Shown: piece after piece, positions 8,100 through 15,790 of the stretch | Position numbering within the stretch: position 1 is the first letter of the stretch | Layout: each line of letters starts with the position of its first letter | The notes under the pieces: model-generated | What the model was told of the DNA's origin: nothing | Databases searched by the model: none | The model's input: the letters and a program-made list of their open reading frames with translations, nothing else | DNA from: an uncultured Nitrospira sp. | Lineage (GTDB): Bacteria > Nitrospirota > Nitrospiria > Nitrospirales > UBA8639 | Direction: 5' to 3' | DNA length: 23,342 nt | Assembly (NCBI GenBank): GCA_902500695.1 | Contig: CABVRQ010000061.1 | Coordinates: 1 to 23,342 of the forward strand | Translations under genes and position numbers: made by a program

Positions 8100-8660
8100 G
8101 TGAGAGCAGAAATCGCCAGCAGATCGACAACAAATAAAGGAAAAGGCTTGAAAGCAGAAAACAAAGAGTTGTCCGTCATGTTGGGGTTGGGTACGTGTCT
8201 TTTGATAATCCTCACTTTGGTGGCTCCTTCAACCTCATCCAGGGCCGACACTGGTGAAGGCTCAGCACCTCTATCCAAATTCTTAGAAATTCCACTGGAA
8301 GGTAAAAGCATCCCTGATAAACTCAGATTCCCTCTCTATGAGCAGAATGCTGTTCAATATTTCAGCGCCGGATTAGGGAAAGAGGAACGGAGCCTGGCAT
8401 ACCCACCCTATTCCCTTAAATTGATCTTTGTGAAAGGTGAACGCGCTTTCCTGGCTGGCGTGGCAGTTGAAGTGATCAACTCAGAGCAAACGACGCTCGT
8501 GTCCATTCCGGGTGAGGAAGTACAAGGTCCTTGGTTGTTTCTGAACCTTCCTCCAGGAAAATATGTGATTAAAGCCACCGATTCAAGTGGGACCACTATT
8601 GAAAAAAGCATTTCCCTATCAGGGGGAAAGACCTCACCTGTTCACTTTCGCTGGCAGTAG
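8100..8660 (+). CDS. Secreted protein of unknown function with a C-terminal beta-sandwich-like domain
   Basis: The function is not recognised. The product from a GTG at 8100 is 186 residues; GGATGAGG lies 8 bases upstream. An ATG at 8178 is the alternative start, and a TTG at 8055 sits too close to its AAGGA. A hydrophobic stretch (LGLGTCLLIILTLVAPS) followed by SSRA looks like a signal peptide, so export is likely; with the GTG start its charged leading segment is unusually long. The C-terminal part contains GPWLFLNLPPGKYVIKAT, the pattern of carboxypeptidase regulatory-like or related beta-sandwich repeats, and ends in VHFRW. The segment VQYFSAGLGKEER and SLKLIFV fits small secreted proteins I associate with Nitrospira. 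It follows the pseudogene by about 90 bases and is probably transcribed alone. Confidence 0.65.
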   Translation: MRAEIASRSTTNKGKGLKAENKELSVMLGLGTCLLIILTLVAPSTSSRADTGEGSAPLSKFLEIPLEGKSIPDKLRFPLYEQNAVQYFSAGLGKEERSLAYPPYSLKLIFVKGERAFLAGVAVEVINSEQTTLVSIPGEEVQGPWLFLNLPPGKYVIKATDSSGTTIEKSISLSGGKTSPVHFRWQ

Positions 8661-9007
8661 GACCGTGTTTGTCTCCAGGTCTATTCCTGATTTCCGGCAA
8701 TTTACCCACTAAAAGCCTCCGGCCTTAACCGACACTGTTTACCTTGGGCTCCTTCCTCATTGATTCTGTTTATTTTTTAGGTCTTTTTACCTAGCATTTA
8801 AAACCTAATAATATATACAAAGCATAGATTCAATCTATTTAATTCCTAAAGGTTTATTAACATTCATGGAAGGTATTGATGTTATAAATTTACAATTATG
8901 AGGATTTTTTAATATTGGATTAATCTTGACTTAAGCTCAAAGAGCTATATCTAACAACAAGACATTATATTTGATACGTCATGACAATCAGGAAAAAGGA
9001 GATACAT
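8661..9007. other. AT-rich intergenic region with short inverted repeats
   Basis: These 347 bases hold no convincing gene and are the most AT-rich part of the window, especially 8761-8990. A short inverted repeat TTAGGT (8777-8782), ACCTA (8789-8793), ACCTAA (8803-8808) allows two alternative small hairpins. The downstream end carries a promoter candidate (8926-8953) and a strong ribosome binding site (AAGGAG near 8997-9002) for the zinc-ribbon gene. Confidence 0.6.
8926..8953 (+). promoter_or_regulatory. Candidate sigma-70-type promoter for the zinc-ribbon gene
   Basis: TTGACT at 8926-8931 is followed after 16 bases by TATCTA at 8948-8953. The -35 box is near consensus and the -10 box is weak. 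The surrounding DNA is very AT-rich and the next start codon is at 9008, so the position is sensible. No operator was recognised. Confidence 0.35.
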
Positions 9008-9367
9008 ATGGGACATTTCGGAATACAAAAAAAGACCCCGACACTAGGGAAAAGTCCCATCAAGCATGAAACAGCCGCTCCTTCCACCAAAATGGCGGAC
9101 CCAAGACATTCAGACACCTGTACACGGTGTGGTGGGTTTATGGTCTCACATTGGTGCATGAATGTGAACTATGATGCCGGTGGAATGGAAATTTTGACCA
9201 AACGATGCTTGCAATGCGGAGAAGTCATTGATCCCGTAATATTGGAAAATCGCCTCAACCCTCAACGAGAGGCGATGAAGAAGAAAACTCGTCCGCTCCT
9301 CTCCAGGCCTTTAGCATCATCGACTAAAGGCAAGAGTTCAGGGATGAGTTGTACTCCCATAGCTTAA
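9008..9367 (+). CDS. Small zinc-ribbon-like protein (CxxC-CxxC) of unknown function
   Basis: The 119-residue product has two CxxC knuckles: CTRC at 38-41, directly followed by GG, and CLQC at 67-70, followed by GEVIDPVIL. Four cysteines 25 residues apart in two pairs are typical of a structural zinc ribbon; Cys50 lies between them. Flanking segments are Lys/Ser/Pro-rich and probably disordered. Similar small RCGG...CGEVIDPVI proteins are, from memory, common in Nitrospira genomes; no function is known to me. The start at 9008 is fixed by AAGGAG 6-8 bases upstream. A promoter candidate (8926-8953) and a terminator candidate (9375-9400) suggest a single-gene transcript. It could bind nucleic acid or a protein partner; the sequence does not decide. 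Confidence 0.75.
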   Translation: MGHFGIQKKTPTLGKSPIKHETAAPSTKMADPRHSDTCTRCGGFMVSHWCMNVNYDAGGMEILTKRCLQCGEVIDPVILENRLNPQREAMKKKTRPLLSRPLASSTKGKSSGMSCTPIA

Positions 9368-9374
9368 CCTTGAG

Positions 9375-9400
9375 GCATCTCACACTCTTGGGTGCTTTTT
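9375..9400 (+). terminator. Candidate factor-independent terminator after the zinc-ribbon gene
   Basis: GCATCT (9375-9380) pairs with GGGTGC (9390-9395), including two G-U pairs, across a 9-base loop and is followed directly by TTTTT (9396-9400). It begins 8 bases after the stop codon. The stem is short, so strength is uncertain. Confidence 0.45.
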
Positions 9401-9504
9401 AAACCACCCACGAGGAAGAGCCGGAATTTGCCTCCTGAGGATTTGAAGACTGCTTATGTTTTTTAGTCTATCCTCCCCAGGATAATCCCAGGGCGCAACC
9501 CTCC

Positions 9505-9539
9505 CCTCTTCCTTGTGGGTCCCATCTCACAGGAAGAGG
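9505..9539. repeat. Strong inverted repeat in the 9368-9642 gap
   Basis: CCTCTTCC (9505-9512) plus TGTG (9514-9517) pairs with CACA (9528-9531) plus GGAAGAGG (9532-9539): 12 base pairs with one bulged T and a 10-base loop. No T-tract follows on either strand, so it is not a standard terminator. It could be an RNA structure in the leader of the downstream gene or a repeated intergenic element. Confidence 0.5.
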
Positions 9540-9642
9540 AAGATGAAATGCGCCGCTTCTGATATTCTTTCTCCCTCTTATTCCCGTTTTCCTCCGACTA
9601 ACCTCTTACCGTTTCTTCATAAATTCATAAAATGAGTAATCA

Positions 9643-10365
9643 ATGATTATTTCTCGCGTCATGATGAGTTTTCTCCTCTTACTCCTTCCACAGGTCGCCT
9701 CCGCACAATTTGATGACTTTATGAAAGAGATCGATAAATTGTCTCTGCCTGGCGCAAAAACCCTCGGAGATGACAAAATAATCTCTGGTCTCAAAGAAGC
9801 TCTCAGCGTCGGGACGGAAAATACCGTGAAACTCACTGGCAACACAGACGGCTTTTTAAAGAATGAAGCCATTAAAATCTTACTACCGGAAAAACTTCAA
9901 TCCATGGACAAAGCTCTTCGACTGGCTGGATTCGGGCCTCAGGTTGATGAGTTGGTGGTCAGTATGAACCGAGCCGCCGAACAGGCCGCTCCCTTAGCCA
10001 AACCCATTTTTAAAGATGCGGTCACCAACATGAGCTTTGACGATGCCAAGAAAATTCTGGATGGAGGAGATACCGCAGCAACTGATTACTTCCAAGGTAA
10101 AACTCGCGATCAACTGGCCACCGCGTTTAAGCCTGAAGTGGAGAAGACAATGAGCCAAGTGGGAGTCACCACGCAATACAAGGAATTGGTGGGACAATAT
10201 ACGACCCTCCCGTTTGTCAAAGTACCGGCCTTTAATTTGGACGATTATATTGTCGGGAAAAGCTTGGATGGGCTATTTCACACTTTAGCGCTGGAGGAGC
10301 AACAAATCCGAACGAACCCCGCAGCACGCGTCACAGATTTACTCCAAGAAGTTTTTTCACAATAA
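9643..10365 (+). CDS. Exported DUF4197 family protein
   Basis: The 240-residue product begins with a signal peptide: MIISRV, a Leu-rich core, then VASA with likely cleavage after residue 21. The rest is mostly helical and matches DUF4197 as I know it: GLKEAL repeat-like start, a KNEAIKILLP segment, SMDKALRLAGFG, FKDAVTNMSFDDAKKIL, TDYFQGKT and a C-terminal LDDYIVGKSLDGLF. DUF4197 proteins are periplasmic or outer-membrane associated and of unknown function. The ATG at 9643 has no strong ribosome binding site; the ATG at 9661 is an alternative that would shorten the signal peptide. The DUF3565 gene follows after 45 bases and is probably co-transcribed. Confidence 0.85.
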   Translation: MIISRVMMSFLLLLLPQVASAQFDDFMKEIDKLSLPGAKTLGDDKIISGLKEALSVGTENTVKLTGNTDGFLKNEAIKILLPEKLQSMDKALRLAGFGPQVDELVVSMNRAAEQAAPLAKPIFKDAVTNMSFDDAKKILDGGDTAATDYFQGKTRDQLATAFKPEVEKTMSQVGVTTQYKELVGQYTTLPFVKVPAFNLDDYIVGKSLDGLFHTLALEEQQIRTNPAARVTDLLQEVFSQ

Positions 10366-10410
10366 ACTGATTCTTCAGTATGTTTCGACAATATTAAGGT
10401 CTGAGTAAGC

Positions 10411-10626
10411 ATGAACCAACCGATTATCGGGTTCCATCAAGATGATGTAGATGATTGGGTAGCAGATCTGGCTTGCGGCCACGGGCAGCATGTTCGACAT
10501 CAGCCCCCAATGAGCCTTCGCCCCTGGGTCCTGACATCAGAAGGACGTCGAGCTCATCTCAAAACGATTCTCAACTGCAAAAAATGTGACGAAGAATCAC
10601 CTCTTCCCTCACAAGGAGCAATCTAA
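10411..10626 (+). CDS. DUF3565 family protein
   Basis: This is a 71-residue protein with the DUF3565 pattern: IIGFHQD near the N terminus, WVADLACGHGQHVRH, RPWV, then CKKC. Cys22, His24, His27, His30, Cys56 and Cys59 are potential metal ligands, and zinc binding is a reasonable inference. No biochemical role is known to me. The start has AAGG about 14 bases upstream, which is a weak site. The gene lies 45 bases after the DUF4197 gene and converges on the MoaD-like gene with 70 bases between their stop codons. Confidence 0.85.
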   Translation: MNQPIIGFHQDDVDDWVADLACGHGQHVRHQPPMSLRPWVLTSEGRRAHLKTILNCKKCDEESPLPSQGAI

Positions 10627-10696
10627 CCGCCATTTTTCCTAATGCCTAAAACGCTTCTCCCCGCCAAACAAAATATTCATCGCAACCCGTGCCATG

Positions 10697-10978
10697 TTAA
10701 GCATTATGCCACATCGCCCCATCCGTACTCTGGTCACCTCTTTGGTGGGTAATTTTCAGGATGTCCCCATTTTTCACTTTGGCTTCCAAGGTGGAGATTT
10801 TCTGATTAATAGTCACCATGAGTTCATTGGCATGGAGGAACGGCATTAACCCTTGAAAATGATCTGGAAAATCCTCTAGCAATTGGCCGATAGTGATGGG
10901 GCTTTCTAATGAAATTTCCACCTCAGGGTCTTCAACCGCTTCACGCAGTAAAAGGCCAAATATCAAAACTTTTACCAT
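10697..10978 (-). CDS. MoaD/ThiS-fold (beta-grasp) protein without C-terminal diglycine
   Basis: The 93-residue product fits the MoaD/ThiS ubiquitin-like fold: a first strand MVKVLIFGLLLREA, an ITIGQLLEDFP helix, LMVTINQKIS, and KNGDILKITH where MoaD proteins have DGDEVAFIPP. MoaD and ThiS are sulfur carriers whose C-terminal Gly-Gly is adenylated and thiocarboxylated. Here the chain continues about 12 residues further and ends DGAMWHNA, with no Gly-Gly, so classic sulfur transfer is not expected unless the tail is processed. The ATG at 10978 has GAGGGA about 6 bases upstream. It follows the FAD/Fe-S dehydrogenase by 99 bases on the same strand and may be its partner or share its transcript. 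No moaE, moeB or thiF homologue is in the window. Confidence 0.7.
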   Translation of the reverse strand: MVKVLIFGLLLREAVEDPEVEISLESPITIGQLLEDFPDHFQGLMPFLHANELMVTINQKISTLEAKVKNGDILKITHQRGDQSTDGAMWHNA

Positions 10979-11077
10979 TCAATGTCCCTCGTCAAAAAAT
11001 ATATTTCGATCCCAATTCCAACTATAACAACGTTATCCCGCGGAAACACACACCTGAGACTCAATCTCCGCTCCCCT

Positions 11078-13885
11078 TTATTTCTTCCGCGAATGCTCCC
11101 GCATGACCTGCGCAATATGCTTGACCTCGGCTATCCCACGGAGTCCATTTTTTAACTGAATCATGCATGCAGGGCAACTCGTCGCCACCACTTGAGCCCC
11201 GCTTTCTTGAATGGCTCGCTTCTTACGCTGGAAAATCTTCTGCGAGGTTTCATAATTCTTAACCATGTACGTACCCGCTCCGCCCGCGCATCGATCGGCA
11301 TCCTGCATTTCGACAAATTCAAGGTCAGCCACAGAGGCTAGCAGATCTCGAGGGGCCTGGGACACACCGGCGGCGCGAAGATGGCAGGAAGAATGGTAGG
11401 TCACTTTCGTCGACTTTCCATCGGCCGGTGTCGGGATTGAGCGCGTATTGTCTGACACCATCCCCTGGTCAACAAGAAACTCAGAGATATGCTTCACTCG
11501 TTTGCGTAAATCAATGGCTGCGGCTTCCTCCGGTTCCCCATGAAACAGCGTGGCATAATCTTTCAGGCTTAACGTACATGAAGCACAGCTGGTAATCACG
11601 GTGGAATACGACGCCAGGTGAGCCAGATTTTCTCGCGCGCCTTCTTTTACCAGATCACGCAATCCGTAGGTTTCAATCGGCGTCCCCGAACAACGTTGTG
11701 GCGGAAGAGCAACCCTCACACCGTAATCGCCTAAAAGCCCGATCACGGCATCCCCCACTCCATCCTCAAAATAGTTGGCCGCACACCCGTGAAAATAAGC
11801 CACTGATGCCTGTCGAAGATGTTCGGCATGACACAGTTCAGGATACCGATCACGCAAATGCCGTTTAGCCAACGTCGGTAGGACCATATCTCGGGGAATC
11901 TTTGCCGTGGCAGCCAACTTTCGCAACAACGGGCGGGTCACCTTTTCCAACATGCCTCGAATAACCGGACGATCCCAAAAAGACTGGGTCCATGCCATGA
12001 GCTTCAACAAGGGATGAAAAAGCCATTGACGGGCATGGAGGGCAAAAACCCAACCGGCCAGCCGGTTGGGATGTTCCGCCCGTCGCTGAAGAATCAGTTC
12101 GGACACATCGACCCCGGCCGGACAAATGGTCCGGCAGGACTTGCAATTCAAACAGGCTTCGACCACCCGTTCGGATTGAAGATACGAGTAATCAGAAGCC
12201 GTCACAATCTCGAACCATCCGCGCGCACTCATATCTTCAGACTGAAACACATCATACACCGGACACACGGAGTTACATTTGGCGCACGTTGCACAGGGCT
12301 TGCCCATTCGCTCCAGATCAATATGTTCCGTAAACGAGGTTTCACTGATTTTCACACCAGGATTCATCATCCCCTGCGGATCGAACGCCTGCTTCACTCG
12401 AACAAAAATCTGATAGACCTCTTCGCCATACATCAAGCGAACCGTCTCGGCGCGAATACGCCCGTCTCCATGCTCTCCGCATATTGATCCGTCAAACAGG
12501 CCCAAGACCGTCTGGTGAATCTCCCGGTGGGCCTCGACCATGGCCTCAACATCATGCTGATTGTGTAAATCAAGCAGCGGAACAATATGCGCATTGCCAT
12601 TTCCCACATGTCCAAAGATGGCGACCGACACCGATCGTCGTCCAAAATACTCTTCCAAATACCGGATCAACTCTCCGGTGCGTGAGGCCGACACCACCAC
12701 ATCATCGACAAAATTGATGGGTTTTTTTTGAGGATCAAATCGATAGAGCATCGGAAACAACGCCTTGCGGGCTTTCCACAATTCCCCTTGCTGGGCTGGA
12801 TCCGACGCCAGCCTCACCTCCCCGGTGAGTGGAAACCTTCGGCACATCTCCAGCAACCGATGACGACGATCTGCGCCTTCGTCTTCATCAAATTCAATGA
12901 GCAGCGTGGCCGCCGCATCGGAGGGAATGCCATAGCGATCTCGCCCGATCAAATTCAACGAATTCCCGTCCATCACCTCCAACGCATTGGGGGCCAACTC
13001 CAAGAGGTGGGGAACCGATTCGCCCATACCCTCCAGATGTCGGAAATGGATGAGACCCGTCACGGTGCTATCAGGTCGTTTAACCAACTTGACTCTTGCT
13101 TCACTGATAATGCCAAGCGTTCCCTCGCTACCGATAAATAATTTGGGAACGTCAAATACCCCTCGCTCCAGTCCATCGACCACATCAAAGACGTTATAGC
13201 CGGAACTGTTCTTACTCACCTTAGGACGCCTGGCGCGGATCAATGCTTGATCCTCTTGAATCATGGTCCACACCGCCTTTAAGGAAACATACTCTTGCAA
13301 CAACGAGGTATGAACCGGTCCACCAATTTCAACAGACTGAGCATCAAGCCAACCCTCAGTGAGCAGCCGAACCCGAAGAGTATGAACATTGTCCTTGACC
13401 GATCCATAGCGAAGCGTATGTGGACCGGCGGAATTGTTGCCGAGCATGCCTCCTAATTTGCACATATCCCCGCTTGAAGGATCAGGGCCATACATCAACC
13501 CCACAGGGGCTAACTGTTTATTAAATTCGGATAACACCAGGCCTGGTTGTACTCGCGCCCACTGCTCGTCTCGATTCACCTCAAGCAAGCGATTCATTCT
13601 GGAGATATCCACGATAATGCCCGCCCCGATGGCTGATCCGGTCAGATTCGTTCCGGCCGCCCGTGGAGTCAGAGGCACTCCCGCCTTGACGGCATACTCC
13701 ATCACGGCATCAATGTCATCTTCTGTTTCAGGAAGCACAACCACTTGGGGGGGAATTTTGTAGATACTGGCATCGACGGAATAGGCTTTCAGCGTGGCCC
13801 AATCCCAGCGAACTTTTTCCTGCCCCAATTTTTTGGCTAAATCGGAGCCCAGGGTAGATTTCTTTTCAGGTAGCAACAAGGTCAT
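11078..13885 (-). CDS. FAD-linked dehydrogenase fused to Fe-S and CCG domains (GlcD-GlcF type)
   Basis: This 935-residue protein joins the parts that glycolate oxidase keeps as separate GlcD and GlcF subunits. The FAD-binding PCMH domain spans about 45-270, with PRAAGTNLTGSA and GNNSAGPHTLRYG. The FAD-oxidase C-terminal domain spans about 275-515, with GHVGNGNAH (425-433) and EHGDGR (471-476), where such enzymes bind metal and substrate. Two 4Fe-4S sites follow: Cys531/534/537/541 and Cys578/581/584/588. Two CCG domains follow, with Cys701, 732, 767, 770 and Cys834, 866, 904, 907. Relatives oxidise D-lactate, glycolate or D-2-hydroxyglutarate and pass electrons to quinone or a carrier; the substrate here is not decided. 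All expected cysteines appear present. The ATG at 13885 has only a modest AAAGAG upstream. It lies 104 bases after scpB and 99 before the MoaD-like gene. Confidence 0.9.
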   Translation of the reverse strand: MTLLLPEKKSTLGSDLAKKLGQEKVRWDWATLKAYSVDASIYKIPPQVVVLPETEDDIDAVMEYAVKAGVPLTPRAAGTNLTGSAIGAGIIVDISRMNRLLEVNRDEQWARVQPGLVLSEFNKQLAPVGLMYGPDPSSGDMCKLGGMLGNNSAGPHTLRYGSVKDNVHTLRVRLLTEGWLDAQSVEIGGPVHTSLLQEYVSLKAVWTMIQEDQALIRARRPKVSKNSSGYNVFDVVDGLERGVFDVPKLFIGSEGTLGIISEARVKLVKRPDSTVTGLIHFRHLEGMGESVPHLLELAPNALEVMDGNSLNLIGRDRYGIPSDAAATLLIEFDEDEGADRRHRLLEMCRRFPLTGEVRLASDPAQQGELWKARKALFPMLYRFDPQKKPINFVDDVVVSASRTGELIRYLEEYFGRRSVSVAIFGHVGNGNAHIVPLLDLHNQHDVEAMVEAHREIHQTVLGLFDGSICGEHGDGRIRAETVRLMYGEEVYQIFVRVKQAFDPQGMMNPGVKISETSFTEHIDLERMGKPCATCAKCNSVCPVYDVFQSEDMSARGWFEIVTASDYSYLQSERVVEACLNCKSCRTICPAGVDVSELILQRRAEHPNRLAGWVFALHARQWLFHPLLKLMAWTQSFWDRPVIRGMLEKVTRPLLRKLAATAKIPRDMVLPTLAKRHLRDRYPELCHAEHLRQASVAYFHGCAANYFEDGVGDAVIGLLGDYGVRVALPPQRCSGTPIETYGLRDLVKEGARENLAHLASYSTVITSCASCTLSLKDYATLFHGEPEEAAAIDLRKRVKHISEFLVDQGMVSDNTRSIPTPADGKSTKVTYHSSCHLRAAGVSQAPRDLLASVADLEFVEMQDADRCAGGAGTYMVKNYETSQKIFQRKKRAIQESGAQVVATSCPACMIQLKNGLRGIAEVKHIAQVMREHSRKK

Positions 13886-13989
13886 AGGAACTCTTTCTGC
13901 TTCCTACGCGGATCGCGCACAACCCTTGTCAGAGAGAAAACAGGAAGGAAAACAAGCGGACCAGCAGAACGCGTGGCCTCACAGTCGTT

Positions 13990-14748
13990 TTAGGCAGAAA
14001 GATCGGTGACCCGGGACTCTCCCTCATTTTCCTCAGGTGCAAAGGGAAGCTCCATGGGGAATTGTTCAGGGTTACCCAACTCTTTGAGTTCTTTCAGTGG
14101 AGGCAAATCTCGTAAGTCCCGCAGGCCAAACCGTTGAAGAAACTGCTTGCCCGTTCCATACAAAATTGGTCGACCGGGGATATCCTGCCGACCGACGATC
14201 CGAATTAACTTCTGATCCAGGAGGGTCCGCAAGACTCCAGAGGTTTCTACGCCTCGAATTTTTTCAATATCTGCTCTGGTAATAGGCTGCTTATAACTCA
14301 CAATGGCCAATGCTTCCAGTGCCGACCGGGAAACCTTGGCTGCCGGTTTGGCCTTGCTGGTCAATCGCTTGATGTACAGACTCTGGTCAGGTCGCGTCAC
14401 CATGACATATCCGCCAGCCACTTCCAAAATCTGCAAACCACGCCCAGCCGCCTCATACTCCGCTTGAAGATATTCCATCGCGGCTTTAACCGCTGATTTA
14501 GGCACGCCTTCGAGGACCAGAGCCAGTTTTTCAAGACTCAGCGGATCATGCGAAACAAAAAGCAGGGCCTCAAAGGCACCTTTGAGTTCATCAAGGTCTA
14601 ACCCAATCTCCTCCTCTACGTTCTCGCAAACCGTGACCTCTTCTGCGTCACAACCCTCCTCTGAAGCCTCACAGGGAACAAGGCCATCCTCCACCCCGGC
14701 ATCGAGAGTATCTGAAGTTTGATGTCCATTGGTGAGTGCGTCCATCAT
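13990..14748 (-). CDS. scpB: Segregation and condensation protein B
   Basis: ScpB is the winged-helix kite subunit that dimerises and binds ScpA in the SMC-ScpAB condensin complex. The start at 14748 is favoured by AGGAGG about 10 bases upstream; the product is 252 residues. An acidic, probably disordered N-terminal segment of about 50 residues precedes the first winged helix (LKGAFEALLFVSHDPLS) and the second one, which carries the family hallmark SALEALAIVSYKQPITRADI and GVETSGVLRTLLD. The acidic N-terminal extension and short C-terminal tail are additions to the roughly 190-residue core. scpA lies upstream on the same strand with 117 bases between, in which a 27-codon ORF (14750-14833) ends one base before the scpB ATG. 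A TTG at 14781 would extend the protein but overlaps the ribosome binding site. Confidence 0.94.
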   Translation of the reverse strand: MMDALTNGHQTSDTLDAGVEDGLVPCEASEEGCDAEEVTVCENVEEEIGLDLDELKGAFEALLFVSHDPLSLEKLALVLEGVPKSAVKAAMEYLQAEYEAAGRGLQILEVAGGYVMVTRPDQSLYIKRLTSKAKPAAKVSRSALEALAIVSYKQPITRADIEKIRGVETSGVLRTLLDQKLIRIVGRQDIPGRPILYGTGKQFLQRFGLRDLRDLPPLKELKELGNPEQFPMELPFAPEENEGESRVTDLSA

Positions 14749-14749
14749 T

Positions 14750-14833
14750 TTATAGAGTCCTCCTCTGCGGAGCGAAGCCAAACATCCACTGCCACATGTA
14801 AAATTTCCCCAGGCAATTCCTCAATCCCCCCAT
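14750..14833 (-). CDS. Possible 27-residue leader ORF between scpA and scpB
   Basis: An ATG at 14833 with GGAGG only 4 bases upstream opens a 27-codon frame ending in TAA at 14752-14750, one base before the scpB start. The peptide would start MGGLRNCLGKF and has no recognisable domain. The good ribosome binding site and the abutting stop suggest possible translational coupling to scpB. It may equally be chance; codon statistics mean little at this length. Confidence 0.3.
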   Translation of the reverse strand: MGGLRNCLGKFYMWQWMFGFAPQRRTL

Positions 14834-14865
14834 GCGTCCTCCAATTAACACCAGGCTCATGCGTG

Positions 14866-15684
14866 TCACAACTGCTCCACATGAAAACTTCCGGTAGCAT
14901 CAGGCCCCTCAGCTGGAACAAACCGCCTCGTCACCTGGATGGGACCCATCCATTCTCCTTGAAACAAACGAACCAGGTTCATCCTGACCAGCTCCAACAA
15001 AGCCAGAAACGTGACAATGACCAATGGCTTGGACCAATGGTGTTCAAATAACTCTTCAAAAGGAACCGTCGACTCTCCTTCCAACCGCTCCAATATGCCT
15101 TGAATGCGGTCCTGAACCGTCCAGGTTTCCCGAGTCAACTCGACGATTTTATCTGTTGGGGCTCGATCCAGTACATCCTGGAACGCACTCAGAAGATCAA
15201 ATAACTGGAGATCTTCTGTAACCATATCCTCTTCGGTCACGGCTTCCGAGGACAAGGGGAGAGGATCACGACTAAAGGACTCCCGCCAAAGCTGTTCGCG
15301 GACAACCAAGGTCCCGGCCGCCTCCTTAAAACGCTCATATTCGACCAATTGCCGGACTAATTCGGCGCGAGGATCGAGGCCTTCCTCATCCTCCTTCTCC
15401 GGTTTTTCCTCTTTGGGGAGGAGCATCCTGGATTTGATATAGAGAAGCGTGGCTGCCATAACCAGAAAATCCCCGGCAAGCGAGAGGTTTAACGTCTTCA
15501 TCATAGACAAATATTCCAAATATTGCTGAGTAATCAGCGCAATCGGAATATCATAAATATTGATCTGGTGTTTCCGAATCAGGTGGAGAAGCAAATCCAT
15601 GGGGCCGGTAAAGGCCTCAAGTTTGACCTGATAGGCATCGTCATCTTCAAGGTCAGAAACAATCAGGGAGGGGACGGATTCCAA
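14866..15684 (-). CDS. scpA: Segregation and condensation protein A
   Basis: ScpA is the kleisin that bridges the SMC heads and binds ScpB in the bacterial condensin. The product is 272 residues. The N-terminal kleisin region has the hallmark VKLEAFTGPMDLLLHLI (about 20-36) and INIYDIPIALITQQYLEYL, followed by the AATLLYIKSRMLLP segment. A charged linker (about 90-200) leads to the C-terminal winged helix (FLALLELVRMNLVRLFQ). The start is a TTG at 15684 with AAAGG about 7 bases upstream; the next Met, inside the FTGPMD hallmark, would truncate the domain. The partner scpB lies downstream after a 117-base gap. Confidence 0.94.
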   Translation of the reverse strand: MESVPSLIVSDLEDDDAYQVKLEAFTGPMDLLLHLIRKHQINIYDIPIALITQQYLEYLSMMKTLNLSLAGDFLVMAATLLYIKSRMLLPKEEKPEKEDEEGLDPRAELVRQLVEYERFKEAAGTLVVREQLWRESFSRDPLPLSSEAVTEEDMVTEDLQLFDLLSAFQDVLDRAPTDKIVELTRETWTVQDRIQGILERLEGESTVPFEELFEHHWSKPLVIVTFLALLELVRMNLVRLFQGEWMGPIQVTRRFVPAEGPDATGSFHVEQL

Positions 15685-15790
15685 TCAAGAGCCTTTCGAC
15701 TGGGTTCCACAGTGCAGATAATTGAATTGGTATACCATCTTTTGTGTAAAGCCGCAATATCCTAACCAAATATAGTGGTTGAGAGTTATT

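Noticed and set aside
12014..12487. 157-residue plus-strand frame inside the dehydrogenase
   Set aside because: It lies wholly opposite the FAD/Fe-S gene, which has intact motifs; no domain is seen in the plus-strand frame.
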